DNA from: Ruegeria pomeroyi
GTDB lineage: Bacteria > Pseudomonadota > Alphaproteobacteria > Rhodobacterales > Rhodobacteraceae
Length of the DNA stretch: 64,000 nucleotides
Reading direction: 5' to 3'
Assembly (NCBI RefSeq): GCF_021405525.1
Contig: NZ_JAGQAG010000001.1
Coordinates: 1,612,001 to 1,676,000, forward strand
Of this stretch, positions 34,939-43,531 are shown piece by piece (within the stretch, counting starts at the first letter, position 1; every line of letters starts with the position of its first letter). Under the pieces are notes generated by a model. The model had not been told where the DNA came from. It saw only the letters and a list, made by a program, of their open reading frames with translations, and ran no database searches. The position numbers were made by a program, and so were the translations under genes.

Positions 34939-35736
34939 TCAAAGAAAGGGGTCGTCGGGACGCAGTAGGCGCCTGTGAAAAGGCAAAAGCTGATCAACAT
35001 CCAGAAACCCGGCTTGGCGCGCTGTCTTCCAGATGGAGGACTTGTCGCGACCCAGGTGCTCGTAGACGAGCCGGGTGATTCGGTGGCCGCTGACCGGCTC
35101 GCGCACCGAGCGAGACACGTAGCCGACCCAGAAGTTGTTCTCAAACGAGGCCACCCGTGACAGGTAGTTGAACGAGAAGGTCATCGCGTTGCGGCGCGAG
35201 ATCAACAGCGTCACCCCGTCATCCTCGCGGGTGACGTAGCCACGAAACTCGCGGGTCCGGGGATCATCAGGCAAATCCTGCTGCCGCATGGCCTCGAGAG
35301 CCTCGTAGCCGCGGATGTAAGTGGTGTTGCTTTCACGAAACACATAGACCAGTCCCAGAACGAATTTGCTCTCGTTTACGAAGCTGCGCCGGGTGAAGCG
35401 GTAGAAGCCGCTTGGAAAGTCGTCCTCGTTCAGACTGGTGACATCCGGGCCAAAGAACTCGGAGAGGACTGGACCTGACAGTATCTGGTCAGACACCGGG
35501 ATGGCATCCACCGGGTCCAGCAGGATGCGCGCGTCGACATTAAAGAAATTGCATATCCGGTCCAGGACATCGGGGCGGGGAAAGCTCTCTCCTGACAGGT
35601 ATCGGTTGAACTGGGTGCGGTTGATACCGAGTTGTCGCGAAAGCTCGGAGATGGAGGGGTAACGGCGTGACAGTCGGCGCAAGTTTTCGCCGAACATGTT
35701 GCGGAGCTCCGCCGGTGTCCTTGTTGTTTTTGTCAT
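34939..35736 (-). CDS. XRE-type helix-turn-helix regulator
   Basis: 265 residues. The N-terminal HTH (FGENLRRLSRRYPSISELSRQLGINRTQFNRYLSGESFP) is of the Cro/CI type. It is followed by about 200 residues without a recognised sensor fold, containing FYRFTRRSFVNESKFVLGLVYVFRE and FNYLSRVASFENNFWVGYVSR. The intergenic region upstream is AT-rich and packed with short inverted repeats, suggesting autoregulation and control of the divergent small gene. The ligand is unknown. Confidence 0.88.
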   Translation of the reverse strand: MTKTTRTPAELRNMFGENLRRLSRRYPSISELSRQLGINRTQFNRYLSGESFPRPDVLDRICNFFNVDARILLDPVDAIPVSDQILSGPVLSEFFGPDVTSLNEDDFPSGFYRFTRRSFVNESKFVLGLVYVFRESNTTYIRGYEALEAMRQQDLPDDPRTREFRGYVTREDDGVTLLISRRNAMTFSFNYLSRVASFENNFWVGYVSRSVREPVSGHRITRLVYEHLGRDKSSIWKTARQAGFLDVDQLLPFHRRLLRPDDPFL

Positions 35737-35737
35737 A

Positions 35738-35895
35738 GTGTCCCGAAACAGAATTGCTCATTTAGACCGAAACGTGAAGGGTGAGTGGTGGGTCCCTTCG
35801 GTCGACACTTAATCTGATACTATATGGCGTCATAATAGACGCCAAAGCGTGTCAGGAAGCTACCCTTCCAGACACAAAAAGCAATAGTCAGACAC
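35738..35895. promoter_or_regulatory. Operator-rich region between the XRE regulator and the small gene
   Basis: Five GTGTC/GACAC pentamers lie at 35738, 35804, 35849, 35871 and 35891. There is a perfect repeat TGGCGTC-ATAATA-GACGCCA (35825-35844) and an imperfect 11-bp repeat GTGTCAGGAAG/CTTCCAGACAC (35849-35875). No gene is seen in this AT-rich stretch. Binding of the adjacent XRE regulator is inferred by position. Confidence 0.55.
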
Positions 35896-35962
35896 GCATT
35901 TTACCATGTTTGAGTCGTGTTAATTCGCTCAATCTAAAGAAAATAGATCATTGGGACGGGAT

Positions 35963-36319
35963 ATGCTTGGTGTAGTACTCTGGAGCGACAGGGATGATCA
36001 AAAAGCGGTCATCTGGTGTGAGGATCATGGCGACCTCGCATTTTATCGGAAAACGGATGCGCAGGCATCGGTTAGCCTGGATGTGGGGGACTGGGTCCAG
36101 TTTGATCTGGTGACCGAGCGCAAGCAGCGTTTAGCTCTCAACCCGCGCCTGATCGATCAGGGAAGCTATCGCGGCTTGCCCGACCTGTTGCGCACTACTG
36201 GGGAAGAGAAAGCTGGCAATACAGCCCCGGATAGGTCGGTTGCCAAGGTGATCCCGTTCGCAGGCTTTGCCCTGCGCAAGCGTGACAGGCAGGCCGAAGG
36301 CGAAGCCTGCCACGCCTGA
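35963..36319 (+). CDS. Small protein of unknown function
   Basis: 118 residues. The first 60 (GVVLWSDRDDQKAVIWCEDH, then GDLAFYRK and VSLDVGDWVQFDLVTE) have alternating strands like a small beta barrel of cold-shock or OB type. The tail is basic (ALRKRDRQAEGEA). GGGACGGG lies 3 bases from the ATG. It is convergent with ilvN, 11 bases away. Nucleic-acid binding is only a guess from the strand pattern. Confidence 0.65.
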   Translation: MLGVVLWSDRDDQKAVIWCEDHGDLAFYRKTDAQASVSLDVGDWVQFDLVTERKQRLALNPRLIDQGSYRGLPDLLRTTGEEKAGNTAPDRSVAKVIPFAGFALRKRDRQAEGEACHA

Positions 36320-36330
36320 TCGGCTGACAA

Positions 36331-36891
36331 TCAGTCGCCGCGCAGGAGCGCTGCCACTCCTGTTCGTGCGATCTCGGCCAGGCCCAGTGGTCGCATCAGA
36401 TCGGCGAAGGCGTCGATCTTTTCTGGTGCGCCGGTGATTTCGAAGACAAAGCTCGACAGGGTGCTGTCGACCACGTTGGCGCGGAAGATATCCGCCAGGC
36501 GTAGTGCCTCGACCCGCTTGTCGCCGCTGCCCACCACCTTCAGCATCGCCAGTTCGCGTTCAACCGCGCGGCCCTCGACCGTCAGGTCGTGGACGTCGCG
36601 GACCGAGACGATGCGGCCCAGCTGTGCCTTGATCTGCTCGATCACCTGCGGGGTTCCGGTGGTGACGATGGTGATGCGGCTCAGATGGCCGGTGTGATCC
36701 ACCTCGGCGACGGTCAGGCTTTCGATGTTGTAGCCGCGTCCCGAGAACAGGCCGATGACGCGGGCCAGCACACCGGGCTCGTTCTCGACCAAAAGGGCGA
36801 TGGTGTGCCGTTCGGCCACGTCCGAGAAGGTCGGGCGCAGGTTATAGGCGGAATGGCTGCTGGAGCCTTTCTTGATGTGTAGGGCAGACAT
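36331..36891 (-). CDS. ilvN: Acetolactate synthase small (regulatory) subunit
   Basis: 186 residues. An N-terminal ACT domain (RHTIALLVENEPGVLARVIGLFSGRGYNIESLTVAEVD) and a C-terminal ALS_ss_C domain (REVAMLK-like RELAMLKVVGSG, then FRANVVDSTLSSFVFEITG) match IlvH/IlvN. It confers valine feedback inhibition on the large subunit. The ATG at 36891 follows AAAGGGA; an earlier in-frame start at 36927 lacks an RBS. It lies 68 bases behind ilvI and is under the same attenuator. Confidence 0.96.
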   Translation of the reverse strand: MSALHIKKGSSSHSAYNLRPTFSDVAERHTIALLVENEPGVLARVIGLFSGRGYNIESLTVAEVDHTGHLSRITIVTTGTPQVIEQIKAQLGRIVSVRDVHDLTVEGRAVERELAMLKVVGSGDKRVEALRLADIFRANVVDSTLSSFVFEITGAPEKIDAFADLMRPLGLAEIARTGVAALLRGD

Positions 36892-36938
36892 ATGCGTCCC
36901 TTTCAGAGTGGAGAGTACCGGTCGCACAGGGCGCGACC

Positions 36939-36961
36939 GACAAAATTCGCAGGATTTTGTC
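36939..36961 (-). repeat. Palindrome at the ilvI stop
   Basis: GACAAAATT and GATTTTGTC flank CGCAG, overlapping the ilvI stop codon at 36960-36962. It resembles the AT palindromes at 10413 and 32042 and may modulate ilvN expression. Confidence 0.5.
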
Positions 36962-38711
36962 AGACCAGAACCGCGCCGCCGGCCTGGATCACGCCTTGGG
37001 TTTCAGCGTCGCCCAGCAGCATCTCGTTATGGGCCTTGCCCGAGGGGATCATCGGGAAGCAGTTCTCGTGCTTTTCGACAAGGCAATCGAAGATCACCGG
37101 CCCATCATAGTTGATCATCTCCATGATCGCGTCATCCAGGTCGGCGGGGTCCTTGCACAGGATGCCCTTGGCGCCAAAGGCCTCGGCCAGTTTCACGAAA
37201 TCGGGCAGCGCTTCGGACCAGGATTGCGAATAGCGCTCGCCATGCAAGAGCTCCTGCCACTGGCGCACCATGCCCAGGCGTTCATTGTTCAGAATGAACT
37301 GCTTGACCGGCAGGCGGTACTGCACGGCGGTGCCCATCTCCTGCATGTTCATCAGCCAGCTTGCCTCGCCCGCCACGTTGATCACCAGCGCGTCCGGATG
37401 CGCGATCTGCACCCCGATCGAGGCCGGCGTACCGTAACCCATGGTGCCCAGGCCACCGGAGGTCATCCAACGGTTCGGATCCTCAAAGCCCAGATATTGC
37501 GCCGCCCACATCTGGTGCTGTCCGACCTCGGTACACACGTAACGGTCACGCCCCTTGGTCAGCGCCTCCAGACGCTCCAGCGCGTATTGCGGCTTGATGG
37601 TCTTTTCCGAAGGCTTGTAGGTCAGGCAGTTCACCTTGCGCCATTCGGTGATCTGGGCCTGCCATTTCTGCACCGCCTCGACATTTGTCTTGCGCCCGCG
37701 CGCCTTCCAGACCTTCAGGATGTCTTCCAGCACATGGCCCACATCGCCGACGATCGGGATATCGACCCGGATCACCTTGTTGATCGAACTGGGGTCGATG
37801 TCGATATGGGCCTTTTTCGATTTCGGGCTGAACGCGTCGATGCGGCCGGTGATCCGGTCGTCGAAGCGGGCGCCGACATTGATCATCAGGTCACAGCCAT
37901 GCATGGCCATGTTCGCCTCGTAAAGCCCGTGCATGCCCAGCATGCCCAGCCAGTTCTTGCCCGAGGCGGGATAGGCGCCCAGACCCATCAGGGTCGAGGT
38001 GATGGGAAAGCTGGTCGCATCCACCAGCTCGCGCAAGAGCTGGCTGGCAGCGGGGCCGGAATTGATCACGCCGCCGCCGGTATAGAACACCGGGCGCTTG
38101 GCCTTTTCGATGGCCGCGACCAGTTCGGTGATCTCTTCCATGTCGCCCTTGACCGGCGGGTTGTAATGGGTCTCGAGCCCCTTGGGGCCCTGATACTTGC
38201 CGGTCGCGAACTGAACGTCCTTGGGGATGTCGATCAGGACCGGACCGGGCCGGCCCGAGGTCGCCACATGGAATCCCTCGTGGATGGTCTTGGCCAGCTT
38301 GTCGGTATCCTTGACCAGCCAGTTATGCTTGGTGCAGGGACGGGTGATGCCAACGGTGTCGGCCTCCTGGAACGCGTCCGAGCCGATCATGAAGGTCGGC
38401 ACCTGGCCGGTGAGGACCACGATCGGGATCGAGTCGAGCAGCGCGTCGGTCAGGCCCGTCACCGCATTGGTGGCGCCGGGACCCGAGGTCACCAGCACAA
38501 CGCCAGGCTTGCCGGTCGAGCGGGCATAGCCCTCGGCCGCGTGCACCGCGCCCTGTTCGTGCCGCACCAGAATGTGGCGAATGTCGTTTTGCAGAAAGAT
38601 CTCGTCATAGATCGGCAGCACGGCGCCGCCCGGATAGCCGAATACCGTGTCCACGCCCTGATCCTTGAGGGCCTGGACCACCATCTTTGCGCCGGTCATC
38701 TCACGTGTCAT
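36960..38711 (-). CDS. ilvI: Acetolactate synthase large subunit
   Basis: 583 residues, a thiamine-diphosphate enzyme making acetolactate and acetohydroxybutyrate for Val, Leu and Ile synthesis. An N-terminal PYR domain has the catalytic Glu in [16 protein letters not shown]. The middle domain contains [18 protein letters not shown]. The C-terminal PP domain has the TPP motif [14 protein letters not shown] (a Gly-Glu variant of GDG) through VKQFILNNE. The ATG at 38711 has GGAG 8 bases upstream. It is preceded by a leader peptide and terminator (attenuation). Confidence 0.97.
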   Translation of the reverse strand: MTREMTGAKMVVQALKDQGVDTVFGYPGGAVLPIYDEIFLQNDIRHILVRHEQGAVHAAEGYARSTGKPGVVLVTSGPGATNAVTGLTDALLDSIPIVVLTGQVPTFMIGSDAFQEADTVGITRPCTKHNWLVKDTDKLAKTIHEGFHVATSGRPGPVLIDIPKDVQFATGKYQGPKGLETHYNPPVKGDMEEITELVAAIEKAKRPVFYTGGGVINSGPAASQLLRELVDATSFPITSTLMGLGAYPASGKNWLGMLGMHGLYEANMAMHGCDLMINVGARFDDRITGRIDAFSPKSKKAHIDIDPSSINKVIRVDIPIVGDVGHVLEDILKVWKARGRKTNVEAVQKWQAQITEWRKVNCLTYKPSEKTIKPQYALERLEALTKGRDRYVCTEVGQHQMWAAQYLGFEDPNRWMTSGGLGTMGYGTPASIGVQIAHPDALVINVAGEASWLMNMQEMGTAVQYRLPVKQFILNNERLGMVRQWQELLHGERYSQSWSEALPDFVKLAEAFGAKGILCKDPADLDDAIMEMINYDGPVIFDCLVEKHENCFPMIPSGKAHNEMLLGDAETQGVIQAGGAVLV

Positions 38712-38754
38712 CTGCTTTGCTCCATTGGCGACATGCGTCTTCTCGTTTCAGCAT

Positions 38755-38781
38755 AAAAAAAGCCCCCGAACTTTCGGAGGC
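38755..38781 (-). terminator. ilv attenuator terminator
   Basis: On the minus strand GCCTCCGAA pairs with TTCGGGGGC across an AG loop, followed by seven T. It lies 44 bases before the ilvI ATG and 25 bases after the leader-peptide stop. An upstream 9-bp pairing, GCGCATGGG (inside the leader peptide) with CCCATGCGC (immediately before and overlapping the terminator stem by 2 bases), can form an alternative hairpin. Confidence 0.88.
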
Positions 38782-38806
38782 GCATGGGTTCGATTATGGC
38801 TTACCG

Positions 38807-38854
38807 TTACCGGCCCATGCGCGTTGTTCCTACGATTACGACTAGCGCGGTCAT
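38807..38854 (-). CDS. ilv operon leader peptide
   Basis: Fifteen codons, MTALVVIVGTTRMGR, with the run Leu-Val-Val-Ile-Val followed by Gly-Thr-Thr. These are the products of the pathway controlled. AAGGAG lies 9 bases before the ATG. Ribosome stalling at the Val/Ile codons would leave the 3' sequence free to avoid the terminator, the classical attenuation logic. Too short for ordinary gene finders. Confidence 0.85.
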   Translation of the reverse strand: MTALVVIVGTTRMGR

Positions 38855-38883
38855 TCCCAGCGGCTCCTTCATGCTTGGCGGGG

Positions 38884-38912
38884 ACATTATGGGCGAGGGC
38901 AGGGGGCGTCAA
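38884..38912 (-). promoter_or_regulatory. Promoter of the ilv leader
   Basis: On the minus strand TTGACG, then TAATGT 17 bases on (inside CATAATGT). A start site near 38877 would give a short leader before the peptide ATG. The same spacing pattern precedes tRNA-Asp. Confidence 0.5.
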
Positions 38913-39118
38913 CACTCAATCGGGTCGAAAACCTGTCGCTGCGAGCAGTTTTGGCGACATTTTGTTGCGCGGAATGCCGCAGGGCGGGACATTTCCGCGA
39001 ATTTGACCCTTCGTCGCGCGATGGAACTGATCCATTGGCGGCGCGCGATGCCGGAAACAGGCCAGAAATCCGCGACTCGTTTACCGACCCTGTAGGGGCG
39101 GCAAAGCAGGAGGACGCG

Positions 39119-39967
39119 ATGGAATTGCATGATTTGATCGATCTGGGGCGCTATCCGATCGACCGGCCCGATGCGCCGGCCTATGCGGACTTGCTGGCCG
39201 ATCTCAGGCGCGAAATCGCCGAGGACGGTTGCGCGGTGCTGCCGGGCTTTGCCCATCCCGCTGGCGTGGCGCGGCTGGTGGCCGAGGCCGATGCAGTGGC
39301 GCATCTGGGGCATCGCTCCTTCAGCCGCACCAATGTCTACTTCTCGCAGGACGATCCGGACCTGCCCGCCAACCACCCGGTTCGGCAGTTTTTCGACCGC
39401 TCGAACGCCTTCGTGCCGGCCGATAATTTTCCGCCCGACAGACCGCTGCGCCGGATCTATGAGGCCGGGCCCTTCATGCCCTTCATCCGTGACGTGCTGG
39501 GTGAGCCGGAGAACAGGTTCTTTCGCTATGACGACCCGCTGGCGGATGTGATCGTAAACGCGGTCGAAACGGGGCAGGGCTTCCCCTGGCATTTCGACAC
39601 GAACAATTTCACGGTCACGCTGGCGATCCAGAACGGCAGTGCGGGTGGCGCGTTTGAATATGTGCCCGACCTGCGAACGGCGAGCGACGAGAATTTCGAG
39701 GGCGTGGCCGAGGTATTGGCGGGCGCCCGCGACCGGGTTCGGGTGTTGGACCTGCAACCGGGTGATTTGCAGATCTTCAAGGGCCGATACGCGCTGCATC
39801 GGGTCGCCCCGGTCGAGGGGCCGCAACGGCGTTATGTGGGTATCTTCTCGTTTGTCGAGACCGAGGGGATGTGCGGTGGGGTCGAACGGACGCGGCAGCT
39901 GTATGGCAGGGTGCTGCCCCGGCATCACCAGCGCGCGGGATTGCGCGCAGACGCGTTGCGGGACTGA
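39119..39967 (+). CDS. 2-oxoglutarate/Fe(II)-dependent oxygenase-like protein
   Basis: 282 residues. The double-stranded beta-helix iron site is visible: H158 and D160 in FPWHFDTNNF, the distal H227 in GRYALHRVAPV, and the 2-oxoglutarate arginine candidates in PQRRYVGIFSF. The motif TVTLAIQNGSAGGAFEYVPDLR is typical of the HalD/ArpA-like branch acting on amino acids or small molecules. AGGAGG stands 5 bases before the ATG at 39119. It diverges from ilvI; the substrate is not known. Confidence 0.85.
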   Translation: MELHDLIDLGRYPIDRPDAPAYADLLADLRREIAEDGCAVLPGFAHPAGVARLVAEADAVAHLGHRSFSRTNVYFSQDDPDLPANHPVRQFFDRSNAFVPADNFPPDRPLRRIYEAGPFMPFIRDVLGEPENRFFRYDDPLADVIVNAVETGQGFPWHFDTNNFTVTLAIQNGSAGGAFEYVPDLRTASDENFEGVAEVLAGARDRVRVLDLQPGDLQIFKGRYALHRVAPVEGPQRRYVGIFSFVETEGMCGGVERTRQLYGRVLPRHHQRAGLRADALRD

Positions 39968-39994
39968 CCCGAGCCGGTGCCGCTGCCGGGTCAG
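39964..39994. terminator. Convergent hairpin between the oxygenase and response regulator genes
   Basis: CTGACCCG (39964-39971) pairs with CGGGTCAG (39987-39994). Each arm contains the stop codon of one of the two convergent genes. There is no T-run. Confidence 0.5.
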
Positions 39995-40641
39995 AGACCG
40001 ACGCCCGTGCCTTGCAGCACGCCGTGTTCCAGCGCATAGCGGGTCAGCCCGGCGGTCGAGGAAATGCCGAGCTTGCGCTTGATGTTCTTGCGGTGGGTTT
40101 CCACCGTGCGCACCGAGATATCGAGCGCGATGGCCACTTCCTTGTTCGACTTGCCCTGCGCCAATTGCAGCAGGATGGTCTGTTCGCGCCCGGTCAGCGC
40201 CTCGCGCGCCTCCTCGCCCTCCTTTGGCTCCAGCGAGCCCTTGGCGCCGGTGCACAGATACCGCTCGCCCCGCATCACCGCGTCGATGGCCTGCTTGATC
40301 TCTTCGGTCGGCACGTCCTTGAGCACATAGCCCATGGCGCCATGGCTGAGCGCGGTGGAGATATATTCGGGGCTGTCATGCATCGACAGGATCAGGATCC
40401 GGGTATCGGGCATCTGTTCCAGCAGGATCTCGGTGGCACCCAGCCCGCCCAGGCCCGGCATGTTCAGATCCATCAGGATCACATCGGGCAGCAGCGCCAG
40501 AGCGCGGCCCACCGCCTCGCGACCGTCGCCCACGGTGCCGATCACCTGAATGTCGTCATAGCTTTCGAGAATGGCCTGAATGCCTTCGGCCACCATCGGG
40601 TGATCGTCGACGATCAGAACGCGGACGGGGGTGTCGGTCAT
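39991..40641 (-). CDS. NarL/FixJ-family response regulator
   Basis: 216 residues. The receiver domain has acidic residues in VLIVDDHPMV, the phospho-acceptor Asp in DVILMDLNMPGLGG and the lysine in GYVLKDVPTEE. The LuxR-type HTH spans about 150-210 (LTGREQTILLQLAQGKSNKEVAIALDISVRTVETHRKNIKRKLG). Its ATG overlaps the end of the kinase gene by 4 bases. It is the partner of the adjacent kinase and likely activates the divergent TRAP operon. Confidence 0.94.
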   Translation of the reverse strand: MTDTPVRVLIVDDHPMVAEGIQAILESYDDIQVIGTVGDGREAVGRALALLPDVILMDLNMPGLGGLGATEILLEQMPDTRILILSMHDSPEYISTALSHGAMGYVLKDVPTEEIKQAIDAVMRGERYLCTGAKGSLEPKEGEEAREALTGREQTILLQLAQGKSNKEVAIALDISVRTVETHRKNIKRKLGISSTAGLTRYALEHGVLQGTGVGL

Positions 40642-42071
40642 GGCAGGGCCTTTCTCTTCGACGCCGGCTCCTCCTGGGGCGGCAACAGGTGGCTCAGCGG
40701 CAGGCTCACCTCGATCACGGTGCCGGTCTGCGCGCCGCGGGATGACAGGATGCGCAAGCTGCCGTCAAGCTGTTCGATCCGTTCCTGCATGTTGCGCAGG
40801 CCCAGGCCGGGGCCGGGTTTGCCCGGGGTCGAGCGGATGCCACGGCCATTGTCCGAGATGCGCATGGTGGCGCCCTTCTTGTGACCGCGCAGGTCGATCG
40901 AGACCCGGGTGGCACCCGAATGACGCTCGATATTGGTCAGCGCCTCCTGGGCGATGCGGTAGAGCGCGATCTTGCTGTTGTGATCCAGCCGGTTGCGGAA
41001 CACCACGGTGGTGAAATCGGTCGCGATGCCGGTGCGCTCGCGGAAATCGTCGGTCAGCGATTTCAATGCCGGACCAAGGCCCAGATCGTCGAGCACGCCG
41101 GGGCGCAGGTCGCGGCTGATGCGGCGCACCTCGGTGATCGCGATGCCGAGGTTCTCGATCCCCTTGTCCAACGGCGGTTCGGCGCCGTCATGATCGCCGC
41201 GTGCCAGCCGGCGACGGGCATTGTCCAGCGCATAGCGCACCCCCACCAGGATCTGGCTGATGCCATCATGCAATTCGCGCGCCACCCGGCCGCGCTCTTC
41301 CTCTTGCGCGTCGAACACCCGTTGCGTCAGTTCCTTGAGCTTGGCATCGGCCAGCCGGCGTTCGCGGATGTTCAGAACCATGCCCGAGCCGAACACGATC
41401 AGCAGCGCTGCCAGCGCGATGGCGCCGATATAGACAAAGGTGCGGCGGACGCGGGCCTGGGTCTCGGCCCGGGCGGCGGCGACCGAGGCCAGCACATCGT
41501 CGATGAACACCCCGGTGCCCACCGCCCAGCGCCAGTCCTGCAAGCCCACCACATAGGCCACCATCTGCGCCTCTTCCCCGGTCGAGGGTTTCTCCCACAT
41601 GAAGGAATGCCAACCCGCGCCCTGCCGGGCGAGGCGGATGAACTCGTCCACAACCGGTACGCCCTTGCTGTCGGTCAAGCCCTCCCAGTTGCGGTTGATG
41701 AATTCGGTCTGGCGCGGGCTGACCAGGTTCTTGCCCTCGTAATCGTAGACGAAAAAGAACCCGTCCTGTCCGTAGATCATCGCCGCCAGCATCTGTGCCA
41801 CCCGGGTCTTGGCCTCGGCATCGTCGGGGGCGGCGGGGCCATAGATATGGGCAAAGCCGTTGCGCGCCTGGGTAACGTAGTTGCGCAGCTCGGCCTTCTT
41901 TGCCTGCAACAGCTGCCGCTCCAGCGCCTGGATCTCGCGTTCGGCCAGGGTGCGCGCCTGATAAGCCACCAGCGCCGCGATGGCGGCCACCGCCACCACA
42001 AGCGGCAGGGTCGCCAGAAGCGAGATCTTCTGGGCGTAGTTGGGGCGGATCAGGTTGCGCAGGCGGTGCAT
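40638..42071 (-). CDS. Cache-domain sensor histidine kinase
   Basis: 477 residues. A first membrane helix at about 15-37 precedes a periplasmic single-Cache domain (MIYGQDGFFFVYDYEGKNLVSPRQ, DWRWAVGTGVFIDDV) and a second helix at about 210-230. The cytoplasmic HisKA_3 region has RVARELHDGISQILVG with the phosphorylated His. HATPase_c has SDNGRGI and GLGLRNMQERI. The ATG at 42071 is used; a GTG 22 codons upstream is possible. Cache kinases of this type sense small carboxylates, consistent with the TRAP system it faces. Confidence 0.92.
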   Translation of the reverse strand: MHRLRNLIRPNYAQKISLLATLPLVVAVAAIAALVAYQARTLAEREIQALERQLLQAKKAELRNYVTQARNGFAHIYGPAAPDDAEAKTRVAQMLAAMIYGQDGFFFVYDYEGKNLVSPRQTEFINRNWEGLTDSKGVPVVDEFIRLARQGAGWHSFMWEKPSTGEEAQMVAYVVGLQDWRWAVGTGVFIDDVLASVAAARAETQARVRRTFVYIGAIALAALLIVFGSGMVLNIRERRLADAKLKELTQRVFDAQEEERGRVARELHDGISQILVGVRYALDNARRRLARGDHDGAEPPLDKGIENLGIAITEVRRISRDLRPGVLDDLGLGPALKSLTDDFRERTGIATDFTTVVFRNRLDHNSKIALYRIAQEALTNIERHSGATRVSIDLRGHKKGATMRISDNGRGIRSTPGKPGPGLGLRNMQERIEQLDGSLRILSSRGAQTGTVIEVSLPLSHLLPPQEEPASKRKALP

Positions 42072-42208
42072 GGCGAATCGATACGCAAAACCGGCGGCAA
42101 AATCAAAGCATGCGATCAAGTCGTGACCGGCCGCCACGCACTTGTGTGGTCGCGCAGTGCCCGAAAAACAGTGGATTTCTAGGTCAGTGGCCGCATTTTT
42201 CCGCGCCC

Positions 42209-42223
42209 CTACGTAGTACTAGG
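42209..42223. promoter_or_regulatory. Overlapping palindromes, probable response-regulator site
   Basis: CTACGTAGTACTAGG contains two overlapping perfect palindromes, CTACGTAG (42209-42216) and TAGTACTA (42214-42221). It lies between the divergent kinase and dctP genes, where the NarL-type regulator would be expected to bind. The match is positional, not experimental. Confidence 0.55.
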
Positions 42224-42331
42224 TATTCACAGAGCGGATCATCGCTCGTTACCCTTGCGCCACTGGAAACGATCCGCCCACCGGGATGACTCGGCGGGCG
42301 TCCATGACTTGCAAGGGGAGGAAATACTCTT

Positions 42332-43417
42332 ATGGATCGTCGTTCTTTTCTGAAAACCTCGGCCATGGGCGGCGCTGCCGCTGCCGCCACCACCGCTCTG
42401 GCCGCTCCGGCCTATGCGCAGGGCAAGCGGACCCTGACCATGGTCACCACCTGGGGTCGCGGTCTGGCCGGTGTGCATGATTCGGCACAGCGCGTCGCCG
42501 ACAACATCACCGCCATGTCCGATGGCAACCTGACTGTCGACCTGAAGGCCGCCGGCGAACTGGTGGGCGCGTTCGAAGTGTTCGACGCCGTTTCCTCGGG
42601 CCAGGCCGACATGTATCACGGCGCCGACTATTACTTCGTCGGTCAGCATCCGGGCTATGCGTTCTTTACCGCCGTGCCCTTTGGCATGACCGCGCAGGAA
42701 CTGGTGAACTGGTACTATCACGATGGCGGCCACGAGCTGCATGACGAGCTGGGCCAGATCTTTGGCCTGAAATCCTTCCTGGGCGGCAACACCGGCGCGC
42801 AGGCGGGCGGCTGGTTCTCGAAAGAGATCAACGGCCCCGAGGATTTCAACGGTCTGAAGTTCCGCATGCCGGGCCTGGGCGGCAAGGCGCTGGGCAAGCT
42901 GGGCGCAAGCGTGCAGAACATTCCGGGTTCGGAAGTGTATCAGGCGCTGTCCTCGGGTGCCATCGACGGGACCGAGTGGATCGGCCCCTGGGCGGACGAA
43001 AAGGCCGGCTTCCAGGAGATCACCAAGACCTATTACACCGCGGGCTTCCACGAGCCGGGTGCGGGTCTGTCGGTTGCCACCAACCGCGAAGTGTTCGAGA
43101 GCCTGAGCCCCGCGCATCAGAAGATCATCGAGGTTGCGGCGGGCGAGTGCCACCAGTGGAACCTGGCCCAGTTCCTGTCCAACAACGGCTCGGCGCTGCA
43201 GCGCCTGCAAGCCGGTGGCGTCAAGGTCCTGGAATTCCCCGACAGCGTCTGGGATGCCTTCGGCAAGGCGAGCCAGGAAGTCATGGCCGAGAACATGGGC
43301 GACGAGCTGTTCAAGAAGATCCACGACAGCGCCATGGCGTCGATGAAATCCTCGTCGGCCTGGCTGAACATGTCGTCGGGCGTCTACACCGCACAGCGCG
43401 ACCGCGTTCTGGGCTGA
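42332..43417 (+). CDS. TRAP substrate-binding protein, TakP-like
   Basis: 361 residues. A twin-arginine signal (DRRSFLKTSAMGGAAAAA through APAYAQG) precedes a DctP fold. The segment GGNTGAQAGGWFSKEINGPE followed by DFNGLKFRMPG, and SGAIDGTEWIGPWADEKAGF, closely follow the plan of TakP, the alpha-keto acid receptor of Rhodobacter. The conserved Arg after LKF is the expected carboxylate contact. Lactate, pyruvate or another 2-oxoacid is the likely ligand (inference). GGGGAGG lies 8-13 bases before the ATG. A terminator-like hairpin separates it from the permease genes. Confidence 0.93.
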   Translation: MDRRSFLKTSAMGGAAAAATTALAAPAYAQGKRTLTMVTTWGRGLAGVHDSAQRVADNITAMSDGNLTVDLKAAGELVGAFEVFDAVSSGQADMYHGADYYFVGQHPGYAFFTAVPFGMTAQELVNWYYHDGGHELHDELGQIFGLKSFLGGNTGAQAGGWFSKEINGPEDFNGLKFRMPGLGGKALGKLGASVQNIPGSEVYQALSSGAIDGTEWIGPWADEKAGFQEITKTYYTAGFHEPGAGLSVATNREVFESLSPAHQKIIEVAAGECHQWNLAQFLSNNGSALQRLQAGGVKVLEFPDSVWDAFGKASQEVMAENMGDELFKKIHDSAMASMKSSSAWLNMSSGVYTAQRDRVLG

Positions 43418-43441
43418 TCCCGCCAAGCGGCCAATACCGGA

Positions 43442-43461
43442 CCCCCGCCCCAGGGCGGGGG
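43442..43461 (+). terminator. Intercistronic hairpin after dctP
   Basis: CCCCCGCCC pairs with GGGCGGGGG across a CA loop, 24 bases after dctP and 70 before dctQ. It probably protects dctP mRNA or attenuates the permease genes. Confidence 0.6.
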
Positions 43462-43531
43462 GCCTACGCTTTGCCAGGACCTTGCGGCGCTGTTCCGCAG
43501 GACGATCCGGCACTCCTGAATCGGGGACATC

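Noticed and set aside
35781-35975. 64-codon open frame across the AT-rich operator region
   Set aside because: No RBS, no conserved features, and it covers the repeats between two divergent genes.
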